Source of the DNA: Fasciola hepatica
Taxonomy: Eukaryota; Platyhelminthes; Trematoda; Plagiorchiida; Fasciolidae
Direction: 5' to 3'
Length of the DNA stretch: 64,000 nucleotides
NCBI GenBank assembly: GCA_948099385.1
Contig: CANUEZ040000062.1
Span: 186,001-250,000, forward strand
The notes under the pieces are model-generated. The model searched no databases, was not told the origin of the DNA, and saw only the letters and a program-made list of their open reading frames with translations. Shown piece after piece: positions 11,643-24,282 of the stretch; within the stretch, counting starts at the first letter, position 1; each line of letters starts with the position of its first letter. The translations under genes and the position numbers were made by a program.

Positions 11643-14600
11643 GTGTACAAGTATGAAGACCAGTGGGCAGACGAGTATCGAGTACGCATATCTGATGAGC
11701 CTGAACAACCGCCAAATCGGTCGTGTGCTTCCGTGCAATTCTGTCCACACATTCACATAATAATTACTATCAATATGACTGCTTGCACATCCAGCCTCCT
11801 TGTTCGTTCGGTTAGCACTGACCCAGACACGAAAAAATATGAGAAATCACAATTGTCATTCATTTGTCCGCTCTTCAATGAACAGTATCCATTCACAATC
11901 CAGACCATTCAAAATTAGATCCTAGTGAACATATAATATCCGAGTGTACGAGTATGAAGACCAGTGGGCAGACGAGTATCGAGTACGCATATCTGATGAG
12001 CCTGAACAACCGCCAAATCGGTCGTGTGCTTCCGTGCAATTCTGTCCACACATTCACATACTACTTACTATCAATATGACTGCTTGCACATCCAGCCTCC
12101 TTGTTCGTTCGGTTAGCACTGACCCAGACACGAATAAATATGAGAAATCACAATTGTCATTCATTTGTCCGCTCTTCAATGAACAGTATCCATTCACAAT
12201 CCAGACCATTCAAAATTAGATCCTAGTGAACATATAATATCCGAGTGTACAAGTATGAAGACCAGTGGGCAGACGAGTATCGAGTACGCATATCTGATGA
12301 GCCTGAACAACCGCCAAATCGGTCGTGTGCTTCCGTGCAATTCTGTCCACACATTCACATACTACTTACTATCAATATGACTGCTTGCACATCCAGCCTC
12401 CTTGTTCGGTCGGTTAGCGCTGACCCAGACACGAATAAATATGACAAATCACAATTCTCATTCATTTGTCCGCTCTTCAATGAACAGTATCCATTCACAA
12501 TCCAGACCATTCAAAATTAGATCCTAGTGAACATATAATATCCGAGTGTACAAGTATGAAGACCAGTGGGCAGACGAGTATCGAGTACGCATATCTGATG
12601 AGCCTGAACAACCGCCAAATCGGTCGTGTGCTTCCGTGCAATTCTGTCCACACATTCACATACTACTTACTATCAATATGACTGCTTGCACATCCAGCCT
12701 CCTTGTTCGTTCGGTTAGCACTGACCCAGACACGAATAAATATGAGAAATCACAATTCTCATTCATTTGTCCGCTCTTCAATGAACAGTATCCATTCACA
12801 ATCCAGACCATTCAAAATTAGATCCTAGTGAACATATAATATCCGAGTGTACAAGTATGAAGACCAGTGGGCAGACGAGTATCGAGTACGCATATCTGAT
12901 GAGCCTGAACAACCGCCAAATCGGTCGTGTGCTTCCGTGCAATTCTGTCCACACATTCACATACTACTTACTATCAATATGACTGCTTGCACATCCAGCC
13001 TCCTTGTTCGTTCGGTTAGCACTGACCCAGACACGAATAAATATGAGAAATCACAATTGTCATTCATTTGTCCGCTCTTCAATGAACAGTATCCATTCAC
13101 AATCCAGACCATTAAAATTAGATCCTAGTGAACATATAATATCCGAGTGTACAAGTATGAAGACCAGTGGGCAGACGAGTATCGAGTACGCATATCTGAT
13201 GAGCCTGAACAACCGCCAAATCGGTCGTGTGCTTCCGTGCAATTCTGTCCACACATTCACATATTAATTACTATCAATATGACTGCTTGCACATCCAGCC
13301 TCCTTGTTCGTTCGGTTAGCACTGACCCAGACACGAATAAATATGAGAAATCACAATTGTCATTCATTTGTCCGCTCTTCAATGAACAGTATCCATTCAC
13401 AATCCAGACCATTCAAAATTAGATCCTAGTGAACATATAATATCCGAGTGTACAAGTATGAAGACCAGTGGGCAGACGAGTATCGAGTACGCATATCTGA
13501 TGAGCCTGAACAACCGCCAAATCGGTCGTGTGCTTCCGTGCAATTCTGTCCACACATTCACATACTACTTACTATCAATATGACTGCTTGCACATCCAGC
13601 CTCCTTGTTCGTTCGGTTAGCACTGACCCAGACACGAATAAATATGACAAATCACAATTCTCATTCATTTGTCCGCTCTTCAATGAACAGTATCCATTCA
13701 CAATCCAGACCATTCAAAATTAGATCCTAGTGAACATATAATATCCGAGTGTACAAGTATGAAGACCAGTGGGCAGACGAGTATCGAGTACGCATATCTG
13801 ATGAGCCTGAACAACCGCCAAATCGGTCGTGTGCTTCCGTGCAATTCTGTCCACACATTCACATACTACTTACTATCAATATGACTGTTTGCACATCCAG
13901 CCTCCTTGTTCGTTCGGTTAGCACTGACCCAGACACGAATAAATATGAGAAATCACAATTGTCATTCATTTGTCCGCTCTTCAATGAACAGTATCCATTC
14001 ACAATCCAGACCATTCAAAATTAGATCCTAGTGAACATATAATATCCGAGTGTACAAGTATGAAGACCAGTGGGCAGACGAGTATCGAGTACGCATATCT
14101 GATGAGCCTGAACAACCGCCAAATCGGTCGTGTGCTTCCGTGCAATTCTGTCCACACATTCACATACTACTTACTATCAATATGACTGCTTGCACATCCA
14201 GCCTCCTTGTTCGTTCGGTTAGCACTGACCCAGACACGAATAAATATGAGAAATCACAATTCTCATTCATTTGTCCGCTCTTCAATGAACAGTATCCATT
14301 CACAATCCAGACCATTCAAAATTAGATCCTAGTGAACATATAATATCCGAGTGTACAAGTATGAAGACCAGTGGGCAGACGAGTATCGAGTACGCATATC
14401 TGATGAGCCTGAACAACCGCCAAATCGGTCGTGTGCTTCCGTGCAATTCTGTCCACACATTCACATACTACTTACTATCAATATGACTGCTTGCACATCC
14501 AGCCTCCTTGTTCGTTCGGTTAGCACTGACCCAGACACGAATATATATGAGAAATCACAATTCTCATTCATTTGTCCGCTCTTCAATGAACAGTATCCAT

Positions 14601-15253
14601 TCACAATCCAGACCATTCAAAATTAGATCCTAGTGAACATATAATATCCGAGTGTACAAGTATGAAGACCAGTGGGCAGACGAGTATCGAGTACGCATAT
14701 CTGATGAGCCTGAACAACCGCCAAATCGGTCGTGTGCTTCCGTGCAATTCTGTCCACACATTCACATACTACTTACTATCAATATGACTGCTTGCACATC
14801 CAGCCTCCTTGTTCGTTCGGTTAGCACTGACCCAGACACGAATAAATATGAGAAATCACAATTCTCATTCATTTGTCCGCTCTTCAATGAACAGTATCCA
14901 TTCACAATCCAGACCATTCAAAATTAGATCCTAGTGAACATATAATATCCGAGTGTACAAGTATGAAGACCAGTGGGCAGACGAGTATCGAGTACGCATA
15001 TCTGATGAGCCTGAACAACCGCCAAATCGGTCGTGTGCTTCCGTGCAATTCTGTCCACACATTCACATACTACTTACTATCAATATGACTGCTTGCACAT
15101 CCAGCCTCCTTGTTCGTTCGGTTAGCGCTGACCCAGACACGAATAAATATGAGAAATCACAATTGTCATTCATTTGTCCGCTCTTCAATGAACAGTATCC
15201 ATTCACAATCCAGACCATTCAAAATTAGATCCTAGTGAACATATAATATCCGA
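11643..15253 (+). repeat. 12-mer HOR, copy 1 (3,611 bp)
   Basis: Twelve units including one 300-bp unit, so 3,611 bases. Markers in order: 11643 cataataatt with acgaaaaaatatg, 11944 gtgtacgagtatg, 12245 ttcggtcggttagcg, 12847 deletion, 13147 catattaatt, 13749 gactgtttgc, 14351 aatatatatgag, 14953 gcgctgac. Confidence 0.93.
12847..13146 (+). repeat. 300-bp monomer with one-base deletion
   Basis: Reads accattaaaattag where other units read accattcaaaattag; a C is missing between 13113 and 13114. The open frame is shifted at its last codons and runs to 93 codons. The following unit (13147) has catattaatt, which lengthens a second frame across the unit boundary. Confidence 0.95.
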
Positions 15254-16457
15254 GTGTACAAGTATGAAGACCAGTGGGCAGACGAGTATCGAGTACGCAT
15301 ATCTGATGAGCCTGAACAACCGCCAAATCGGTCGTGTGCTTCCGTGCAATTCTGTCCACACATTCACATAATAATTACTATCAATATGACTGCTTGCACA
15401 TCCAGCCTCCTTGTTCGTTCGGTTAGCACTGACCCAGACACGAAAAAATATGAGAAATCACAATTGTCATTCATTTGTCCGCTCTTCAATGAACAGTATC
15501 CATTCACAATCCAGACCATTCAAAATTAGATCCTAGTGAACATATAATATCCGAGTGTACGAGTATGAAGACCAGTGGGCAGACGAGTATCGAGTACGCA
15601 TATCTGATGAGCCTGAACAACCGCCAAATCGGTCGTGTGCTTCCGTGCAATTCTGTCCACACATTCACATACTACTTACTATCAATATGACTGCTTGCAC
15701 ATCCAGCCTCCTTGTTCGTTCGGTTAGCACTGACCCAGACACGAATAAATATGAGAAATCACAATTGTCATTCATTTGTCCGCTCTTCAATGAACAGTAT
15801 CCATTCACAATCCAGACCATTCAAAATTAGATCCTAGTGAACATATAATATCCGAGTGTACAAGTATGAAGACCAGTGGGCAGACGAGTATCGAGTACGC
15901 ATATCTGATGAGCCTGAACAACCGCCAAATCGGTCGTGTGCTTCCGTGCAATTCTGTCCACACATTCACATACTACTTACTATCAATATGACTGCTTGCA
16001 CATCCAGCCTCCTTGTTCGGTCGGTTAGCGCTGACCCAGACACGAATAAATATGACAAATCACAATTCTCATTCATTTGTCCGCTCTTCAATGAACAGTA
16101 TCCATTCACAATCCAGACCATTCAAAATTAGATCCTAGTGAACATATAATATCCGAGTGTACAAGTATGAAGACCAGTGGGCAGACGAGTATCGAGTACG
16201 CATATCTGATGAGCCTGAACAACCGCCAAATCGGTCGTGTGCTTCCGTGCAATTCTGTCCACACATTCACATACTACTTACTATCAATATGACTGCTTGC
16301 ACATCCAGCCTCCTTGTTCGTTCGGTTAGCACTGACCCAGACACGAATAAATATGAGAAATCACAATTCTCATTCATTTGTCCGCTCTTCAATGAACAGT
16401 ATCCATTCACAATCCAGACCATTCAAAATTAGATCCTAGTGAACATATAATATCCGA

Positions 16458-16758
16458 GTGTACAAGTATGAAGACCAGTGGGCAGACGAGTATCGAGTAC
16501 GCATATCTGATGAGCCTGAACAACCGCCAAATCGGTCGTGTGCTTCCGTGCAATTCTGTCCACACATTCACATACTACTTACTATCAATATGACTGCTTG
16601 CACATCCAGCCTCCTTGTTCGTTCGGTTAGCGCTGACCCAGACACGAATAAATATGACAAATCACAATTCTCATTCATTTGTCCGCTCTTCAATGAACAG
16701 TATCCATTCACAATCCAGACCATTCAAAATTAGATCCTAGTGAACATATAATATCCGA
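16458..16758 (+). repeat. extra monomer that makes the second HOR copy a 13-mer
   Basis: Has gcgctgac, gacaaatcac and caattctcattc, like 15856, but lacks the ttcggtcggttagcg change of 15856. It is therefore not a plain duplicate of that neighbour and may come from another unit, or be a product of conversion. It has no counterpart in copy 1. Confidence 0.85.
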
Positions 16759-17058
16759 GTGTACAAGTATGAAGACCAGTGGGCAGACGAGTATCGAGTA
16801 CGCATATCTGATGAGCCTGAACAACCGCCAAATCGGTCGTGTGCTTCCGTGCAATTCTGTCCACACATTCACATACTACTTACTATCAATATGACTGCTT
16901 GCACATCCAGCCTCCTTGTTCGTTCGGTTAGCACTGACCCAGACACGAATAAATATGAGAAATCACAATTGTCATTCATTTGTCCGCTCTTCAATGAACA
17001 GTATCCATTCACAATCCAGACCATTAAAATTAGATCCTAGTGAACATATAATATCCGA
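16759..17058 (+). repeat. 300-bp monomer with one-base deletion, second copy
   Basis: Carries the identical deletion (between 17025 and 17026) as the unit at 12847. It is 3,912 bases downstream and is followed again by a catattaatt unit. Shared by descent through the HOR duplication rather than arising twice. Confidence 0.95.
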
Positions 17059-19165
17059 GTGTACAAGTATGAAGACCAGTGGGCAGACGAGTATCGAGTA
17101 CGCATATCTGATGAGCCTGAACAACCGCCAAATCGGTCGTGTGCTTCCGTGCAATTCTGTCCACACATTCACATATTAATTACTATCAATATGACTGCTT
17201 GCACATCCAGCCTCCTTGTTCGTTCGGTTAGCACTGACCCAGACACGAATAAATATGAGAAATCACAATTGTCATTCATTTGTCCGCTCTTCAATGAACA
17301 GTATCCATTCACAATCCAGACCATTCAAAATTAGATCCTAGTGAACATATAATATCCGAGTGTACAAGTATGAAGACCAGTGGGCAGACGAGTATCGAGT
17401 ACGCATATCTGATGAGCCTGAACAACCGCCAAATCGGTCGTGTGCTTCCGTGCAATTCTGTCCACACATTCACATACTACTTACTATCAATATGACTGCT
17501 TGCACATCCAGCCTCCTTGTTCGTTCGGTTAGCACTGACCCAGACACGAATAAATATGACAAATCACAATTCTCATTCATTTGTCCGCTCTTCAATGAAC
17601 AGTATCCATTCACAATCCAGACCATTCAAAATTAGATCCTAGTGAACATATAATATCCGAGTGTACAAGTATGAAGACCAGTGGGCAGACGAGTATCGAG
17701 TACGCATATCTGATGAGCCTGAACAACCGCCAAATCGGTCGTGTGCTTCCGTGCAATTCTGTCCACACATTCACATACTACTTACTATCAATATGACTGT
17801 TTGCACATCCAGCCTCCTTGTTCGTTCGGTTAGCACTGACCCAGACACGAATAAATATGAGAAATCACAATTGTCATTCATTTGTCCGCTCTTCAATGAA
17901 CAGTATCCATTCACAATCCAGACCATTCAAAATTAGATCCTAGTGAACATATAATATCCGAGTGTACAAGTATGAAGACCAGTGGGCAGACGAGTATCGA
18001 GTACGCATATCTGATGAGCCTGAACAACCGCCAAATCGGTCGTGTGCTTCCGTGCAATTCTGTCCACACATTCACATACTACTTACTATCAATATGACTG
18101 CTTGCACATCCAGCCTCCTTGTTCGTTCGGTTAGCACTGACCCAGACACGAATAAATATGAGAAATCACAATTCTCATTCATTTGTCCGCTCTTCAATGA
18201 ACAGTATCCATTCACAATCCAGACCATTCAAAATTAGATCCTAGTGAACATATAATATCCGAGTGTACAAGTATGAAGACCAGTGGGCAGACGAGTATCG
18301 AGTACGCATATCTGATGAGCCTGAACAACCGCCAAATCGGTCGTGTGCTTCCGTGCAATTCTGTCCACACATTCACATACTACTTACTATCAATATGACT
18401 GCTTGCACATCCAGCCTCCTTGTTCGTTCGGTTAGCACTGACCCAGACACGAATATATATGAGAAATCACAATTCTCATTCATTTGTCCGCTCTTCAATG
18501 AACAGTATCCATTCACAATCCAGACCATTCAAAATTAGATCCTAGTGAACATATAATATCCGAGTGTACAAGTATGAAGACCAGTGGGCAGACGAGTATC
18601 GAGTACGCATATCTGATGAGCCTGAACAACCGCCAAATCGGTCGTGTGCTTCCGTGCAATTCTGTCCACACATTCACATACTACTTACTATCAATATGAC
18701 TGCTTGCACATCCAGCCTCCTTGTTCGTTCGGTTAGCACTGACCCAGACACGAATAAATATGAGAAATCACAATTCTCATTCATTTGTCCGCTCTTCAAT
18801 GAACAGTATCCATTCACAATCCAGACCATTCAAAATTAGATCCTAGTGAACATATAATATCCGAGTGTACAAGTATGAAGACCAGTGGGCAGACGAGTAT
18901 CGAGTACGCATATCTGATGAGCCTGAACAACCGCCAAATCGGTCGTGTGCTTCCGTGCAATTCTGTCCACACATTCACATACTACTTACTATCAATATGA
19001 CTGCTTGCACATCCAGCCTCCTTGTTCGTTCGGTTAGCACTGACCCAGACACGAATAAATATGAGAAATCACAATTGTCATTCATTTGTCCGCTCTTCAA
19101 TGAACAGTATCCATTCACAATCCAGACCATTCAAAATTAGATCCTAGTGAACATATAATATCCGA

Positions 19166-19466
19166 GTGTACAAGTATGAAGACCAGTGGGCAGACGAGTA
19201 TCGAGTACGCATATCTGATGAGCCTGAACAACCGCCAAATCGGTCGTGTGCTTCCGTGCAATTCTGTCCACACATTCACATACTACTTACTATCAATATG
19301 ACTGCTTGCACATCCAGCCTCCTTGTTCGTTCGGTTAGCACTGACCCAGACACGAATAAATATGACAAATCACAATTGTGATTCATTTGTCAGCTCTTCA
19401 ATGAACAGTATCCATTCACAATCCAGACCATTCAAAATTAGATCCTAGTGAACATATAATATCCGA
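19166..19466 (+). repeat. monomer with internal stop (TCA to TGA) and linked ccg to cag change
   Basis: TGA at 19379-19381 ends the open frame after 71 codons, and tgtcagctc replaces tgtccgctc at 19391-19393. The two changes always occur together (also 20972, 24885), so they mark one lineage. Confidence 0.93.
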
Positions 19467-20971
19467 GTGTACAAGTATGAAGACCAGTGGGCAGACGAGT
19501 ATCGAGTACGCATATCTGATGAGCCTGAACAACCGCCAAATCGGTCGTGTGCTTCCGTGCAATTCTGTCCACACATTCACATACTACTTACTACCAATAT
19601 GACTGCTTGCACATCCAGCCTCCTTGTTCGTTCGGTTAGCACTGACCCAGACACGAATAAATATGAGAAATCACAATTGTCATTCATTTGTCCGCTCTTC
19701 AATGAACAGCATCCATTCACAATCCAGACCATTCAAAATTAGATCCTAGTGAACATATAATATCCGAGTGTACAAGTATGAAGACCAGTGGGCAGATGAG
19801 TATCGAGTACGCATATCTGATGAGCCTGAACAACCGCCAAATCGGTCGTGTGCTTCCGTGCAATTCTGTCCACACATTCACATACTAATTACTACCAATA
19901 TGACTGCTTGCACATCCAGCCTCCTTGTTCGTTCGGTTAGCACTGACCCAGACACGAATAAATATGAGAAATCACAATTGTCATTCATTTGTCCGCTCCT
20001 CAATGAACAGTATCCATTCACAATCCAGACCATTCAAAATTAGATCCTAGTGAACATATAATATCCGAGTGTACAAGTATGAAGACCAGTGGGCAGACGA
20101 GTATCGAGTACGCATATCTGATGAGCCTGAACAACCGCCAAATCGGTCGTGTGCTTCCGTGCAATTCTGTCCACACATTCACATACTACTTACTACCAAT
20201 ATGACTGCTTGCACATCCAGCCTCCTTGTTCGTTCGGTTAGCACTGACCCAGACACGAATAAATATGAGAAATCACAATTGTCATTCATTTGTCCGCTCT
20301 TCAATGAACAGTATCCATTCACAATCCAGACCATTCAAAATTAGATCCTAGTGAACATATAATATCCGAGTGTACAAGTATGAAGACCAGTGGGCAGACG
20401 AGTATCGAGTACGCATATCTGATGAGCCTGAACAACCGCCAAATCGGTCGTGTGCTTCCGTGCAATTCTGTCCACACATTCACATACTAATTACTACCAA
20501 TATGACTGCTTGCACATACAGCCTCCTTGTTCGTTCGGTTAGCACTGACCCAGACACGAATAAATATGAGAAATCACAATTCTCATTCATTTGTCCGCTC
20601 TTCAATGAACAGTATCCATTCACAATCCAGACCATTCAAAATTAGATCCTAGTGAACATATAATATCCGAGTGTACAAGTATGAAGACCAGTGGGCAGAC
20701 GAGTATCGAGTACGCATATCTGATGAGCCTGAACAACCGCCAAATCGGTCGTGTGCTTCCGTGCAATTCTGTCCACACATTCACATACTACTTACTATCA
20801 ATATGACTGCTTGCACATCCAGCCTCCTTGTTCGTTCGGTTAGCACTGACCCAGACACGAATAAATATGAGAAATCACAATTGTCATTCATTTGTCCGCT
20901 CTTCAATGAACAGTATCCATTCACAATCCAGACCATTCAAAATTAGATCCTAGTGAACATATAATATCCGA
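19166..20971 (+). repeat. 6-mer HOR, copy 1 (1,806 bp)
   Basis: Six units starting with the stop-carrying unit 19166, followed by 19467 (gaacagcatcc) and 19768 (catactaattactacc). Corresponds unit by unit with 20972-22777, although several units differ at one or two variable sites. Confidence 0.75.
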
Positions 20972-21272
20972 GTGTACAAGTATGAAGACCAGTGGGCAGA
21001 CGAGTATCGAGTACGCATATCTGATGAGCCTGAACAACCGCCAAATCGGTCGTGTGCTTCCGTGCAATTCTGTCCACACATTCACATACTACTTACTACC
21101 AATATGACTGCTTGCACATCCAGCCTCCTTGTTCGTTCGGTTAGCACTGACCCAGACACGAATAAATATGACAAATCACAATTGTGATTCATTTGTCAGC
21201 TCTTCAATGAACAGTATCCATTCACAATCCAGACCATTCAAAATTAGATCCTAGTGAACATATAATATCCGA
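20972..21272 (+). repeat. monomer with internal stop, second copy
   Basis: Same linked pair of changes as 19166 (TGA at 21185-21187, CAG at 21197-21199), plus ctaccaatatg. Lies six units after the first. Confidence 0.93.
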
Positions 21273-22777
21273 GTGTACAAGTATGAAGACCAGTGGGCAG
21301 ACGAGTATCGAGTACGCATATCTGATGAGCCTGAACAACCGCCAAATCGGTCGTGTGCTTCCGTGCAATTCTGTCCACACATTCACATACTACTTACTAC
21401 CAATATGACTGCTTGCACATCCAGCCTCCTTGTTCGTTCGGTTAGCACTGACCCAGACACGAATAAATATGAGAAATCACAATTCTCATTCATTTGTCCG
21501 CTCTTCAATGAACAGCATCCATTCACAATCCAGACCATTCAAAATTAGATCCTAGTGAACATATAATATCCGAGTGTACAAGTATGAAGACCAGTGGGCA
21601 GACGAGTATCGAGTACGCATATCTGATGAGCCTGAACAACCGCCAAATCGGTCGTGTGCTTCCGTGCAATTCTGTCCACACATTCACATACTAATTACTA
21701 CCAATATGACTGCTTGCACATCCAGCCTCCTTGTTCGTTCGGTTAGCACTGACCCAGACACGAATAAATATGAGAAATCACAATTGTCATTCATTTGTCC
21801 GCTCTTCAATGAACAGTATCCATTCACAATCCAGACCATTCAAAATTAGATCCTAGTGAACATATAATATCCGAGTGTACAAGTATGAAGACCAGTGGGC
21901 AGACGAGTATCGAGTACGCATATCTGATGAGCCTGAACAACCGCCAAATCGGTCGTGTGCTTCCGTGCAATTCTGTCCACACATTCACATACTACTTACT
22001 ACCAATATGACTGCTTGCACATCCAGCCTCCTTGTTCGTTCGGTTAGCACTGACCCAGACACGAATAAATATGAGAAATCACAATTCTCATTCATTTGTC
22101 CGCTCTTCAATGAACAGTATCCATTCACAATCCAGACCATTCAAAATTAGATCCTAGTGAACATATAATATCCGAGTGTACAAATATGAAGACCAGTGGG
22201 CAGATGAGTATCGAGTACGCATATCTGATGAGCCTGAACAACCGCCAAATCGGTCGTGTGCTTCCGTGCAATTCTGTCCACACATTCACATACTAATTAC
22301 TACCAATATGACTGCTTGCACATACAGCCTCCTTGTTCGTTCGGTTAGCACTGACCCAGACACGAATAAATATGAGAAATCACAATTCTCATTCATTTGT
22401 CCGCTCTTCAATGAACAGTATCCATTCACAATCCAGACCATTCAAAATTAGATCCTAGTGAACATATAATATCCGAGTGTACAAGTATGAAGACCAGTGG
22501 GCAGACGAGTATCGAGTACGCATATCTGATGAGCCTGAACAACCGCCAAATCGGTCGTGTGCTTCCGTGCAATTCTGTCCACACATTCACATACTACTTA
22601 CTACCAATATGACTGCTTGCACATCCAGCCTCCTTGTTCGTTCGGTTAGCACTGACCCAGACACGAATAAATATGAGAAATCACAATTGTCATTCATTTG
22701 TCCGCTCTTCAATGAACAGTATCCATTCACAATCCAGACCATTCAAAATTAGATCCTAGTGAACATATAATATCCGA
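20972..22777 (+). repeat. 6-mer HOR, copy 2 (1,806 bp)
   Basis: Same order as copy 1: stop-carrying unit, gaacagcatcc unit (21273), catactaatt unit (21574), plain unit, catactaatt with cacatacagcc (22176), plain unit. Unit 22176 adds tacaaatatg. It is itself the source or product of the 3,913-bp duplication. Confidence 0.75.
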
Positions 22778-24282
22778 GTGTACAAGTATGAAGACCAGTG
22801 GGCAGATGAGTATCGAGTACGCATATCTGATGAGCCTGAACAACCGCCAAATCGGTCGTGTGCTTCCGTGCAATTCTGTCCACACATTCACATACTACTT
22901 ACTATCAATATGACTGCTTGCACATCCAGCCTACTTGTTCGTTCGGTTAGCACTGACCCAGACACGAATAAATATGAGAAATCACAATTCTCATTCATTT
23001 GTCCGCTCCTCAATGAACAGTATCCATTCACAATCCAGACCATTCAAAATTAGATCCTAGTGAACATATAATATCCGAGTGTACAAGTATGAAGACCAGT
23101 GGGCAGACGAGTATCGAGTACGCATATCTGATGAGCCTGAACAACCGCCAAATCGGTCGTGTGCTTCCGTGCAATTCTGTCCACACATTCACATACTACT
23201 TACTATCAATATGACTGCTTGCACATCCAGCCTCCTTGTTCGTTCGGTTAGCACTGACCCAGACACGAATAAATATGACAAATCACAATTGTCATTCATT
23301 TGTCCGCTCCTCAATGAACAGTATCCATTCACAATCCAGACCATTCAAAATTAGATCCTAGTGAACATATAATATCCGAGTGTACAAGTATGAAGACCAG
23401 TGGGCAGACGAGTATCGAGTACGCATATCTGATGAGCCTGAACAACCGCCAAATCGGTCGTGTGCTTCCGTGCAATTCTGTCCACACATTCACATACTAC
23501 TTACTATCAGTATGACTGCTTGCACATCCAGCCTCCTTGTTCGTTCGGTTAGCACTGACCCAGACACGAATAAATATGAGAAATCACAATTCTCATTCAT
23601 TTGTCCGCTCTTCAATGAACAGTATCCATTCACAATCCAGACCATTCAAAATTAGATCCTAGTGAACATATAATATCCGAGTGTACAAGTATGAAGACCA
23701 GTGGGCAGACGAGTATCGAGTACGCATATCTGATGAGCCTGAACAACCGCCAAATCGGTCGTGTGCTTCCGTGCAATTCTGTCCACACATTCACATAATA
23801 ATTACTATCAATATGACTGCTTGCACATCCAGCCTCCTTGTTCGTTCGGTTAGCACTGACCCAGACACGAATAAATATGAGAAATCACAATTCTCATTCA
23901 TTTGTCCGCTCTTCAATGAACAGTATCCATTCACAATCCAGACCATTCAAAATTAGATCCTAGTGAACATATAATATCCGAGTGTACAAGTATGAAGACC
24001 AGTGGGCAGACGAGTATCGAGTACGCATATCTGATGAGCCTGAACAACCGCCAAATCGGTCGTGTGTTTCCATGCAATTCTGTCCACACATTCACATACT
24101 ACTTACTATCAATATGACTGCTTGCACATCCAGCCTCCTTGTTCGTTCGGTTAGCACTGACCCAGACACGAATAAATATGACAAATCACAATTGTCATTC
24201 ATTTGTCCGCTCTTCAATGAACAGTATCCATTCACAATCCAGACCATTCAAAATTAGATCCTAGTGAACATATAATATCCGA

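Larger units (their letters stand above)
11643..19165 (+). repeat. array region 2: 12/13-mer HOR block
   Basis: Two successive copies of the same ordered series of units. The order is fixed by private markers: cataataatt, then gtgtacgagtatg, then ttcggtcggttagcg, then a one-base deletion, then catattaatt, then gactgtttgc, then aatatatatgag. The first copy has 12 units, the second 13. Confidence 0.93.
15254..19165 (+). repeat. 13-mer HOR, copy 2 (3,912 bp)
   Basis: Repeats copy 1 marker for marker (15254, 15555, 15856, 16759, 17059, 17661, 18263) but holds one extra unit at 16458 between the equivalents of 12546 and 12847. The last unit (18865) has gcactgac where copy 1 has gcgctgac. I saw few other differences by eye, so the duplication looks recent. 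Confidence 0.92.
20370..23680 (+). repeat. 13-mer-offset segmental duplication, copy 1 (about 3.3 kb)
   Basis: Eleven units match 24283-27593 at an offset of 3,913 bases (13 units). Markers: stop-carrying unit 20972/24885, gaacagcatcc 21273/25186, tacaaatatg 22176/26089, cctacttgttcg with gctcctcaatg 22778/26691, ctatcagtatgac 23380/27293. Units 23681-24282 (cataataatt; gtgtgtttccatg) are not matched. Confidence 0.85.

Noticed and set aside
13004..13267. 87-codon frame across two units (also 16916-17179)
   Set aside because: It exists only because the one-base deletion joins frames across the unit boundary, followed by a catattaatt unit. Both cases are copies of the same HOR segment.
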